64,000 nt of DNA, from the NCBI RefSeq assembly GCF_011400295.1, contig NZ_CP049859.1, positions 558,001 through 622,000 of the forward strand, given 5' to 3'. Both the position numbers and the translations under genes were made by a program. Under the pieces are notes generated by a model. That model ran no database searches. It was not told the DNA's origin and saw only the letters and a program-made list of their open reading frames with translations. Positions 36,378 through 43,485 of this stretch are shown here, piece by piece. How positions within the stretch are numbered: the first letter of the stretch is position 1; every line of letters begins with the position of its first letter. Origin of the DNA: Erysipelothrix sp. HDW6A. GTDB lineage: Bacteria; Bacillota_I; Bacilli_A; Erysipelotrichales; Erysipelotrichaceae.

Positions 36378-37313
36378 TTATTTAAATGCTTGTTCTTGAA
36401 TATATTGAAAAGCATTTTGAGCAGTAATAGCACCATCATTTGTAGCAGTAACAACTTGTCTTAGTTTCTTCTGAATGACATCACCAGCGCCAAAGATACC
36501 CGGTATAGCAGTCTCTAAGTCTTCATCAACAATGATATATCCTTCATCATCTAAGACACCATCTAGGTCCTTTAAAAAGCCAGTTGCAGGAATAGCACCA
36601 ATGTATGGGAAGAGACCATCAGAGTTCACTTCAAGATCCTCTCCTGTCGGTGAATGTTGGAACTTAACACCACCAAAGCTTCCATCGTCATTAATAATGT
36701 ATGAACTTGGTGTATGTTCGCGAATGATATTTATTTTTGGATTACTTAATACTTGTTTTTGTGCAATAACATCTCCTCTAAAGACATCACGACGAATAAC
36801 AAGATCAACTTTATTTACAAATTGAGTTAGGTAGACAGCTTCTTCTAATGCAGAGTTTCCACCACCAATAACTACAACGTCTTTATTTCGGTAGAAAGAA
36901 CCATCACATACTGCACAGTATGAGATTCCCTTTCCTAGAAGCTCATCATCTTCTTTGAAACCTAATGTTTTTTCGTTTGTACCTGATGCAACGATTACTA
37001 CTTTACTTAAGTATTCTTCCCCAGCAGTAATAACACGTTTGTATTCACCTTCATCCTTAATGGATGATACTTCTCCGTATTGATATTCAACACCTGATTC
37101 TGTCGCATGTTCAAACATCTTCATAGAAAGATCAACACCGTTTATTTCGTTAATACCAGGATAGTTTGCGATTTCATCGGTCTTAACCATTTTTCCACCT
37201 GGAGCTTGGTATTCAAGGACCATTGTGTTTAATCCAGCACGACCTGCATAGATTGCTGCTGAAAGTCCAGCTGGACCTCCACCAATAATAATTACGTCAT
37301 AATTTTTTGTCAT
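36378..37313 (-). CDS. trxB: thioredoxin-disulfide reductase
   Basis: A 311-residue flavoprotein. GGGPAGLSAAIYAGRAGL (11-28) binds FAD, the redox pair is CAVC at 133-136, GGGNSALEEA binds NADPH, and GIFGAGDVIQKKLRQVVTA closes the FAD site. It reduces thioredoxin with NADPH and supports ribonucleotide reduction and oxidative-stress defence. All key residues are present and the length is standard. A TDT transporter gene follows in the same direction. Confidence 0.95.
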   Translation of the reverse strand: MTKNYDVIIIGGGPAGLSAAIYAGRAGLNTMVLEYQAPGGKMVKTDEIANYPGINEINGVDLSMKMFEHATESGVEYQYGEVSSIKDEGEYKRVITAGEEYLSKVVIVASGTNEKTLGFKEDDELLGKGISYCAVCDGSFYRNKDVVVIGGGNSALEEAVYLTQFVNKVDLVIRRDVFRGDVIAQKQVLSNPKINIIREHTPSSYIINDDGSFGGVKFQHSPTGEDLEVNSDGLFPYIGAIPATGFLKDLDGVLDDEGYIIVDEDLETAIPGIFGAGDVIQKKLRQVVTATNDGAITAQNAFQYIQEQAFK

Positions 37314-37803
37314 AATAGCACCTCTTACATTAAAATATTCTCGTTCGATAGGGGAGACATCAAGTATGTTTTAGGAGAATTTTAAGGAACGTTTAGTTTG
37401 CCTCACGCAAGGTTCACAACGGGAGATATGTTATCTACACAGGATTGAGATATGTATCATACGTTCTTAGAATTAACTTAATGTCTCTTTACCGAATCAA
37501 GAATCATGGAAGAACACCTTTGTTCAACCATCTAGTTGAATACTACCACACAGACATCTCTTCAACAAGCTTAATGCTCAAACTTTGTACATTATTATTA
37601 TTTTTTCACAACCAAGCAAACTTTAGCTTGGTTTTTCTTGTTTTTACGCCCTAAAATCATCAGAATTAAAAATAAATCAATTATATTCACTGTGAGCTTA
37701 GGAAAAGAGATAATTCCTAACTACTTTATTTATGATGGGTGCAGTCTAAATAATCGACATTCATCAAAACAGGTCTTGATATGAAAGAAATTTACGCACA
37801 GAA
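37314..37803. other. 490-base gap, no supported gene
   Basis: Short open frames exist but have no ribosome site or recognisable motif. A hairpin, AACCAAGC (37610-37617) with GCTTGGTT (37626-37633) then TTTCTTG, looks like a plus-strand terminator. Since no gene precedes it on that strand, it may end an unseen small RNA or be a relic of a lost gene. Confidence 0.4.
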
Positions 37804-38040
37804 GTGAATAGAGAGGAGAAGTGCGATATCAGTACCGAAAAAATAAATCAGAGAAAAAAGTTAATTATTTTAAGAAAATTCTTAGGACTATTTAATTTTG
37901 TCGCTTATTTATTAATAAGAGAGTATAACAAAAATGAATTTTTACTCTCTAGAATCATTTCTAATCATCCAAGAAGTTCCATTGAGGAACCTCCTAAACT
38001 TCTTAATAAACTCTCTTGGATGATAGAAATTGACCGTTAG
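37804..38040 (+). pseudogene. decayed first copy of a duplicated small membrane ORF
   Basis: The frame encodes 78 residues whose last 46 are almost identical to the small protein at 38139-38318 (YLLIREYNKNEFLLSRIISN and following). At the position of the second copy's ATG this copy has TTA, and the only upstream start is a GTG at 37804 without a convincing ribosome site. The membrane helix is also altered (FLGLFNFVAYLLI). It is therefore probably a remnant, or the element acts as RNA rather than protein. Confidence 0.4.
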
Positions 38041-38063
38041 AAAGAGAAGTGATTGATAGGAAA
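37881..38063 (+). repeat. structured 183-bp repeat, copy 1
   Basis: It is about 97% identical to 38159-38341, offset 278 bases, with an identical core of over 130 bases. Each copy contains the inverted repeat AGAGAGTA/TACTCTCT (37918-37950) and a larger nested hairpin: ATCATCCAAGA (37964-37974) with TCTTGGATGAT (38014-38024), enclosing GTTCC-ATTGA-GGAAC. Confidence 0.85.
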
Positions 38064-38138
38064 GCATTATCAAGGTTATGAGACGTAATAAGTAAAAGAA
38101 AATAGAAAAGAGTGATATTAACAACGAAAATAGCAAAA

Positions 38139-38318
38139 ATGAAAAAATTTAGTAAATTCTTAGGACTATTGATTATTGTCGCTTATTTATTAATAAGAGA
38201 GTATAACAAAAATGAATTTTTACTCTCTAGAATCATTTCTAATCATCCAAGAAGTTCCATTGAGGAACCTCCTAAACTTCTTAATAAACTCTCTTGGATG
38301 ATAGAAATTGAGCGTTAG
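38139..38318 (+). CDS. small putative membrane protein (59 aa), second copy
   Basis: From the ATG at 38139 the product is KKFSKFLGLLIIVAYLLIRE after the start Met, then a polar tail rich in Asn, Ser and Pro. Lysines before a single hydrophobic helix predict a small inner-membrane protein with the C-terminus outside. No good ribosome site is seen; a GTG at 38112 in the same frame would add nine residues. No family was recognised. Small single-helix proteins of this kind include type I toxins and signalling peptides, but nothing here proves either. The coding segment coincides with a repeated, strongly hairpinned element, so the true product may be RNA. Confidence 0.4.
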   Translation: MKKFSKFLGLLIIVAYLLIREYNKNEFLLSRIISNHPRSSIEEPPKLLNKLSWMIEIER

Positions 38319-38341
38319 AAAGAGAAGTGATCAATAGGAAA
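38159..38341 (+). repeat. structured 183-bp repeat, copy 2
   Basis: Second copy of 37881-38063. The nested hairpin lies at 38242-38302 and the AGAGAGTA/TACTCTCT repeat at 38196-38228. It ends with an AGGAAAG sequence that serves as a possible ribosome site for the small frame at 38348. Confidence 0.85.
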
Positions 38342-38347
38342 GAATAT

Positions 38348-38467
38348 ATGAAGAAATGTGTGTCAAAGAATGGAAATGAAATGAAGAAAGTTTGTTCACA
38401 AGTGACTAAACTCCTTGTATTCAATCACTTGATAGATTTATTAAATCTAAAACGTATCGTATATTGA
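38348..38467 (+). CDS. possible 39-aa small protein
   Basis: ATG at 38348 follows AGGAAAG by about 8 bases. The product is Lys-rich at the start (MKKCVSKNGNEMKKVC) and then amphipathic to hydrophobic (KLLVFNHLIDLLN). It could be a small secreted or membrane-active peptide, but the case rests only on the ribosome site and the frame. It lies between the repeat element and the acidic protein gene, on the same strand. Confidence 0.25.
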   Translation: MKKCVSKNGNEMKKVCSQVTKLLVFNHLIDLLNLKRIVY

Positions 38468-38511
38468 AAAGATACGAAGAAAGTAATGGAAAAAACACAA
38501 AGAAAGGGCTA

Positions 38512-39138
38512 ATGAATGACATTAGCGTAGTGGATAAAGAAATGTTAAAAGGATTAAAATCTTTATTAAAAAAAGTATTCTCAGAAAGTAAAAAAGAAGA
38601 AGCCGAAGTAAACAAATCGATTTCAGTATTCAATGATGATAATGAGTGGTACGGAGACGTTGATCCAACTACCTTACGAGTTTTTGATGGTGTTTCATAT
38701 GATGAGGATGGAAATGAATATGATGTTTCAGAATCAGAGCAGTATTATGCTGAGTGCAGAAGAAAATTTTATGCCGCAAATGAAACAAAAGAAGAAAAGA
38801 TAGATGAAAACAATAAGGAGATAAAATCAGGAGATACTGCAGAAGCAAGACGTCGAAGAATGCATCATCTAAGGTTGTATTTTGAGAGCCTTGATGAAGA
38901 TGTAGAAATGTTTGAAGAAAAAGACGTGCTTCAACCCGAAGAGTATCTTAGCTTCGAAGATGATTTCTTAGAACCCGAACTATTTCAATTCCTTATTAGA
39001 GATTCGAAGAGAAACGACTACTACAGGAAATTACGGGATGCAGATTACGCAAATGTAAAACTCGAAATAATGGAACGTCAAGACGCGGAAGAGTTAAAAA
39101 TGCTTGGAATATTGAGAACTAAAAAAATGGATGCATAA
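38512..39138 (+). CDS. uncharacterised acidic protein
   Basis: About 208 residues, rich in Glu, Asp, Lys and Arg, with no membrane segment, signal peptide or motif I recognise. The middle has a tyrosine-rich acidic stretch (GVSYDEDGNEYDVSESEQYY), followed by a basic cluster (ARRRRMHHLRLYFESL) and a long charged helical end. Such composition suggests a cytosolic protein that may bind other proteins or nucleic acid. The ATG at 38512 has AAAGGG only 3 bases upstream; an ATG ten codons further in is possible. It follows the repeated small-ORF element on the same strand and precedes the SipW cluster. Confidence 0.6.
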   Translation: MNDISVVDKEMLKGLKSLLKKVFSESKKEEAEVNKSISVFNDDNEWYGDVDPTTLRVFDGVSYDEDGNEYDVSESEQYYAECRRKFYAANETKEEKIDENNKEIKSGDTAEARRRRMHHLRLYFESLDEDVEMFEEKDVLQPEEYLSFEDDFLEPELFQFLIRDSKRNDYYRKLRDADYANVKLEIMERQDAEELKMLGILRTKKMDA

Positions 39139-39224
39139 AATGAGTAATCGTAAGATATTGCAGATGTAACACAGCCAGTTTAATTGAACTCTTAATCTTG
39201 AAAAATAAAGAATGAGAACTAAGT

Positions 39225-39256
39225 AAGAAGAAGATTAACACTCTTCTTCTTTTATA
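39225..39256 (+). terminator. terminator after the acidic protein gene
   Basis: AAGAAGAAGA and TCTTCTTCTT form a 10-bp stem with a 7-base loop, followed by TTA. It is A/T-rich, so of moderate strength. Confidence 0.55.
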
Positions 39257-39303
39257 TTACCTTTTGGGCATTTATGTATTACAAAAAGTCTGAAGGAATG
39301 CCG

Positions 39304-39391
39304 TTGACTCATTATGATACCAAACATAAAGTAAGGGTCTTATAGAATCTGTGGTGAAATCCCCCTTTAGTCTACTTTAAAGAGACAGGGG
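39304..39391 (+). promoter_or_regulatory. candidate promoter and leader hairpin of the SipW cluster
   Basis: TTGACT (39304-39309) with a 17-base spacer to TAAAGT (39327-39332) is a moderate promoter. In the leader, CCCC (39361-39364) and GTCT (39370-39373) can pair with AGAC (39383-39386) and GGGG (39388-39391). The hairpin lies about 40 bases before the start codon and might regulate translation; no known riboswitch was recognised. Confidence 0.35.
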
Positions 39392-39429
39392 TGATTATTC
39401 CATTAATTTTTAGGAAAGGAAGAAGAAAA

Positions 39430-40683
39430 ATGGGTGGAGAGAATCACAGAAAGCAGATAGGCTTTGGGATGGTTGTTTTAGTGTGTGCGTTAATAATTAC
39501 TGCAACATTCACATGGAACGATATTTCCCAACACAAAACGAATCGATTTAATACTACTGATGTGCGTTACAACGTAGTACTTGTCGAAGAGTTTAATCCA
39601 AATGAAGCGAAACACTGGTTTAAAGATGAATCAATTGAAAAGAAACTAAGTGTTCGTAATGGTCAGGATGGCGACGACAGAGCAACCTATGCATTTGAAG
39701 ATGCATACATCCGAATTCAGTTAAAAGAATACTTTGCGATAAACAAGATAAATTATATTTATAGTGACAAGCGTTACATGGTTGATCTTGATGGAAACTT
39801 CATTAAAGAATTAACACAAGAAGCAGTTACAGATTGGATGTCTGCTAACGGTATTGATGATGATACACGAGTAGAGCTAGTCAAAGGTTTCTATGATGAT
39901 GTTGAGTATTACTATATCGCTACAAAATATGGTGATGTCAATGGGGAATACGGAAAATTCTTGGTAGTTGATGTAGAAACTACAGAAAGTGTCTCATTAG
40001 TTCCAGGACAATCAAATCAAAGTGCAGATGCAGAGACCAACCATCATGCAGAAACAAACAAAGAAGATGAGTACTTTGTTCATAAATGGAGTGAGACAAA
40101 TTTCCAACTTGCACACGCAGATGAAAACAGTCCATTCTCTGAATACATTAAATGGAATCTTGGTGATGACATTATTACTTTAGAAAGCTGGATTCAATCT
40201 GGTGCAGAAGCAACTAAGAAATGGATCTTAGATACAAGTAGTGAAGAAGGTTGGGTTTATTGGGGAGAGCGTCTTGTTCATAACAACACCGTTACTGATA
40301 TTGACTCGGTAACTACAAGCTTCTTTAAATCTATTACACTCTTAAAACAACCTGACGGTATTGCAGACTACTTTATTCATGCAAACCTTGATGCTGTTGG
40401 AGTACAAGACATTGGTTTGTGGACAGATGCTCCAGTAGAAATTATTTCAGCACTTAAGGATTGGAAGCCACGTCTTCGAGACTTAGTTACAAAGACAGAG
40501 CAAAAAGACTTAACAGGTTATACTACTGAATCAGTGGATCACCTAACAAGTATCTTAAATGGATCTAAAGAACTACTAGAAAATGCAGAAGCTACACAGT
40601 TAGAGTTCGAGCTTGCTTACTCCAATCTTAATTCAGCAATCATAAACTTAGTTCTCTTACCTGAGGCTGAACCACAACCTTAG
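39430..40683 (+). CDS. SipW-dependent exported protein (TasA/camelysin-like signal), paralogue 1
   Basis: A 417-residue protein with the alternate signal typical of SipW substrates: a hydrophobic helix (about 13-28) ending TATFTWNDISQHKTNRF. The T-(F/Y)-A/T-W-x-D-x-x-QxKTN motif marks exported matrix proteins such as TasA/BsaA relatives. The next 310 residues align closely with the following gene: YNVVLVEEFNPNEAKHW, SGAEATKKWILDTSSEEGW and DAPVEIISALKDW. A FIVAR-like helical end follows. ATG 39430 is chosen because AGGAAAGGAAG precedes it. It is probably a secreted fibre or matrix component processed by the signal peptidase encoded two genes on. Confidence 0.75.
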   Translation: MGGENHRKQIGFGMVVLVCALIITATFTWNDISQHKTNRFNTTDVRYNVVLVEEFNPNEAKHWFKDESIEKKLSVRNGQDGDDRATYAFEDAYIRIQLKEYFAINKINYIYSDKRYMVDLDGNFIKELTQEAVTDWMSANGIDDDTRVELVKGFYDDVEYYYIATKYGDVNGEYGKFLVVDVETTESVSLVPGQSNQSADAETNHHAETNKEDEYFVHKWSETNFQLAHADENSPFSEYIKWNLGDDIITLESWIQSGAEATKKWILDTSSEEGWVYWGERLVHNNTVTDIDSVTTSFFKSITLLKQPDGIADYFIHANLDAVGVQDIGLWTDAPVEIISALKDWKPRLRDLVTKTEQKDLTGYTTESVDHLTSILNGSKELLENAEATQLEFELAYSNLNSAIINLVLLPEAEPQP

Positions 40684-40721
40684 ACCTATGATTTACCAAC
40701 TGAATAGAAAGGAGAACTCGA

Positions 40722-42833
40722 ATGTTTAAAGATAGTAAAAAGAAAACAGGGTATGCACTTATTCTTGTGTGTATGTCTCTTTTAGTCACCGCTACATTTG
40801 CAGTTAGAGATATGGCACAACATAAAACAAATCGAATACAGACGACGTTCTCTAGAGATAATGTTGTGTTAATTGATGACTTCAATCCAATGAATGCAAA
40901 ACATTGGAAGTTAAATGAAGTTATTGATAACTATGTATTTGTACGAAATGGTCAAGATGAAGACGATAAAGACCGATACATTTATGAGGATGCCTATGTT
41001 CGATTACAGATAAAAGAATACTTAGAGTTTGTAAATTACGAGTATGTATATAGTGATGTACGTCTGATGGTTGATACACAAGGTAATTTCATTAAATACG
41101 ATACGTATGATTCTTTAACATCGTGGATGCAAGAAAACAATGTTCCTCAAGATGCACGAATCATCGAACTACAAGGGTATTATGATGATATTCCTTACTT
41201 CTATATTTCCACCCAATACTTAGATGCCAATGGAGAGTACGGTAAGTTTTTAATTATGGACAGACTTACTGACCCCGGCGTATCTGTAGTAATTAATCAA
41301 GAAAATCAATCGCTTGATGCCAAAGAAAGACATCATGATATCAGTAATAATGAGGACTTGTATACGGTTCATACATGGAGTGACAAGGAGTACTTCTCCT
41401 ATGCTGATTTAAGTAATCCAATACCTCAGTACATACGTCTCCATTTGGGAGAAGATGTAATAAGCTATGATGAATGGATTGCATCAGGTGCAGAGGCAGT
41501 ACAAAAATGGATTCTAGACACGAATAGTGAAGAAGGATGGGCTTATTGGGGAGAAAAATTAGTCCACAATAACCGAATCAGTGTTGAATCAATGACGGCT
41601 CCTTTATTAGAATCAGTTGAGTTAACCAAACTTCTCGAAGGACAAGCAGAGTACTATAATCACATTCACATGGACGCAGTATCATTTGATCAGATGTACC
41701 TGTGGGAAGATGCACCTGAAGAAATATTTGCGGCACTTGGAACGAGGAACAACGCAAGTCTTGATTTATTAAGAGATGAAATACAGGTAATGCTTGATGA
41801 CATTGAGATAGATAATTATCAAGCGTATTATGACTTAATTCCTATTTATGAGGATGCACTAGAAATTGTAAGTCATCGTGACTCTACAGAGTCTCAGCTG
41901 TTAGTAGTAAGGGATAAATTACAAAGAGAATACGATCAATACATAAGTAATGAGCAAGCTTATTTTGAGAAATGTAAAACAAATCTATTTTCAGCAATAG
42001 AGGTTAAAGACTTCTCTGTTATACTTACAGATACTAAACAAAAATATGATGTAGTATATAGTAACTCCATTCCGATAATTGAAAATCAAGAGTCAAGTGA
42101 GAACAGTGTTAAAGAAGCAACTAAAGCACTTAATATTTCATTCTATGGATTAAAACTTGCGAAAAATGGACCGTCAATCGATCCGGATGGAAAGATTAGA
42201 AACTTTGCGGGTCAAGATTGGGTTGTTTTACATGAAGATGGGCAAGGACATGCATTGATAGCTCTGGATAGGCAATTAACTGATACTGAAATAATTAGTA
42301 TGGGTTTATCTAGTGATGCAGTTCACAACGAAATAAGTGCAAATAAATTCCACAGTTCTTCTCAAAGTTATTTTCCGGGAGGATACTTAAATTCAAAACT
42401 TAAAGCGATAGATGAAGGGTTCTATAATCAATACATTAGTGATAATGTTGATAACTTAGCGGTATTGCCAGTGAAAATTGAACAAGAAGAGAGATTGGAT
42501 ACTTTAGAAGATAGTACTAATAGAAAAGATAAACCAACAAGTATTAATGAAGGAGAAGGAATGAAAACCTCATTCTCGTTATCTATTTCAGACATAAACT
42601 ATTACAAGATAATGTTGAATAGAGATTCATTTGGAAAGTTATACATATATCCAACATTTAATTTTTGCTTTAGCCTCAGAAGTCCGGGAATACAAGCAAA
42701 TACAAGATTGGGTATTTATAGTTATTTTAATAAGGATACGCTAAAGTTTCAAAAAAACATTATTCTCGAACAATCTATAAGTGCAACATACTATCCAATC
42801 ATTCCTTGCATGTGGATAAACGTCAGTGAATAA
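40722..42833 (+). CDS. SipW-dependent exported protein, paralogue 2, with DUF6273-like end
   Basis: A 703-residue protein. Residues 1-340 repeat the layout of the preceding gene: the signal helix with TATFAVRDMAQHKTNRI, DNVVLIDDFNPMNAKHW, the SGAEAVQKWILDTNSEEGW block and EDAPEEIFAAL. A helical FIVAR-like linker (about 345-480) follows, and the C-terminal 220 residues begin FAGQDWVVLHEDGQGHALI and include SQSYFPGGYLNSKL, resembling the DUF6273 domain of exported proteins. There is no sorting signal, so the protein is secreted or held by other means. AAAGGAG precedes the ATG. Its relation to the first protein implies gene duplication followed by gain of a new domain. Confidence 0.75.
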   Translation: MFKDSKKKTGYALILVCMSLLVTATFAVRDMAQHKTNRIQTTFSRDNVVLIDDFNPMNAKHWKLNEVIDNYVFVRNGQDEDDKDRYIYEDAYVRLQIKEYLEFVNYEYVYSDVRLMVDTQGNFIKYDTYDSLTSWMQENNVPQDARIIELQGYYDDIPYFYISTQYLDANGEYGKFLIMDRLTDPGVSVVINQENQSLDAKERHHDISNNEDLYTVHTWSDKEYFSYADLSNPIPQYIRLHLGEDVISYDEWIASGAEAVQKWILDTNSEEGWAYWGEKLVHNNRISVESMTAPLLESVELTKLLEGQAEYYNHIHMDAVSFDQMYLWEDAPEEIFAALGTRNNASLDLLRDEIQVMLDDIEIDNYQAYYDLIPIYEDALEIVSHRDSTESQLLVVRDKLQREYDQYISNEQAYFEKCKTNLFSAIEVKDFSVILTDTKQKYDVVYSNSIPIIENQESSENSVKEATKALNISFYGLKLAKNGPSIDPDGKIRNFAGQDWVVLHEDGQGHALIALDRQLTDTEIISMGLSSDAVHNEISANKFHSSSQSYFPGGYLNSKLKAIDEGFYNQYISDNVDNLAVLPVKIEQEERLDTLEDSTNRKDKPTSINEGEGMKTSFSLSISDINYYKIMLNRDSFGKLYIYPTFNFCFSLRSPGIQANTRLGIYSYFNKDTLKFQKNIILEQSISATYYPIIPCMWINVSE

Positions 42834-42865
42834 GTCTTCTTCCCTTCTAGATTACGGTGAACATA

Positions 42866-43474
42866 ATGACTATTAATGCCTTAAATCCTAAAAATAAACA
42901 AAATACCACACCCAAACCTAGAACGTATAAGGCACTATCACTGATGTACAACCTATTCTATTACACCTTTGGTTTACTATTCATCGTTGTAGTGGCGTTC
43001 TCTGTTCAGAGTGGTAACCGTTATGCATCTCTGCTTGGATATTCAACGTTCTATGTAGAGACTCGAAGCATGGATTCTGTGATGCCTCGTGGTTCATTGA
43101 TTATTGTTAAAGAAATTGATAAGAATGAATTAGTTATTGGGGATGATATTACGTTCTTTGAACCAATAACTGATTCGCAGCTTACAGCAGGGAGAATCAT
43201 CACCCATAGAATTATTGAAATCGATACGCAAGTGAGTACGCGTGAGCGATCATTCAAAACCAAAGGTGTTGATAACCCTGCACCTGATAAAGAAAAAGTC
43301 AGTGCTAATAATGTTATTGGTAAGGTAATCTTCATTATTCCAGGCCTAGGAGTGTATTTAACTTATATCAAAGAACGGGCCGTGACCGTTGTGATACTTG
43401 GAGTATTGATCTTACTGTTTATTCGCTTAGCAATGCAATATTTTAAACAAACGAAAGAAGAGAAGAAAGAGTAG
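42866..43474 (+). CDS. sipW: signal peptidase I, SipW (ER-type)
   Basis: About 202 residues with membrane helices near both ends. The catalytic serine is S68 in VETRSMDSVMPRG. The usual bacterial lysine is replaced by histidine: GRIITHRIIEID with H114, the Ser-His arrangement of ER/archaeal-type enzymes and Bacillus SipW. SipW cuts the alternate signals of TasA and TapA in biofilm formation. Here it lies between three genes with matching QHKT(N/D)R signals, its likely substrates. The ATG at 42866 has GGTGA 6 bases upstream; a GTG at 42857 is possible. Confidence 0.88.
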   Translation: MTINALNPKNKQNTTPKPRTYKALSLMYNLFYYTFGLLFIVVVAFSVQSGNRYASLLGYSTFYVETRSMDSVMPRGSLIIVKEIDKNELVIGDDITFFEPITDSQLTAGRIITHRIIEIDTQVSTRERSFKTKGVDNPAPDKEKVSANNVIGKVIFIIPGLGVYLTYIKERAVTVVILGVLILLFIRLAMQYFKQTKEEKKE

Positions 43475-43485
43475 GAGTAATTGTT

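Noticed and set aside
37445-37654. 69-codon open frame in the gap after trxB
   Set aside because: It starts with TTG, has no ribosome site, and its sequence shows no motif or coherent composition. A hairpin overlaps its end.
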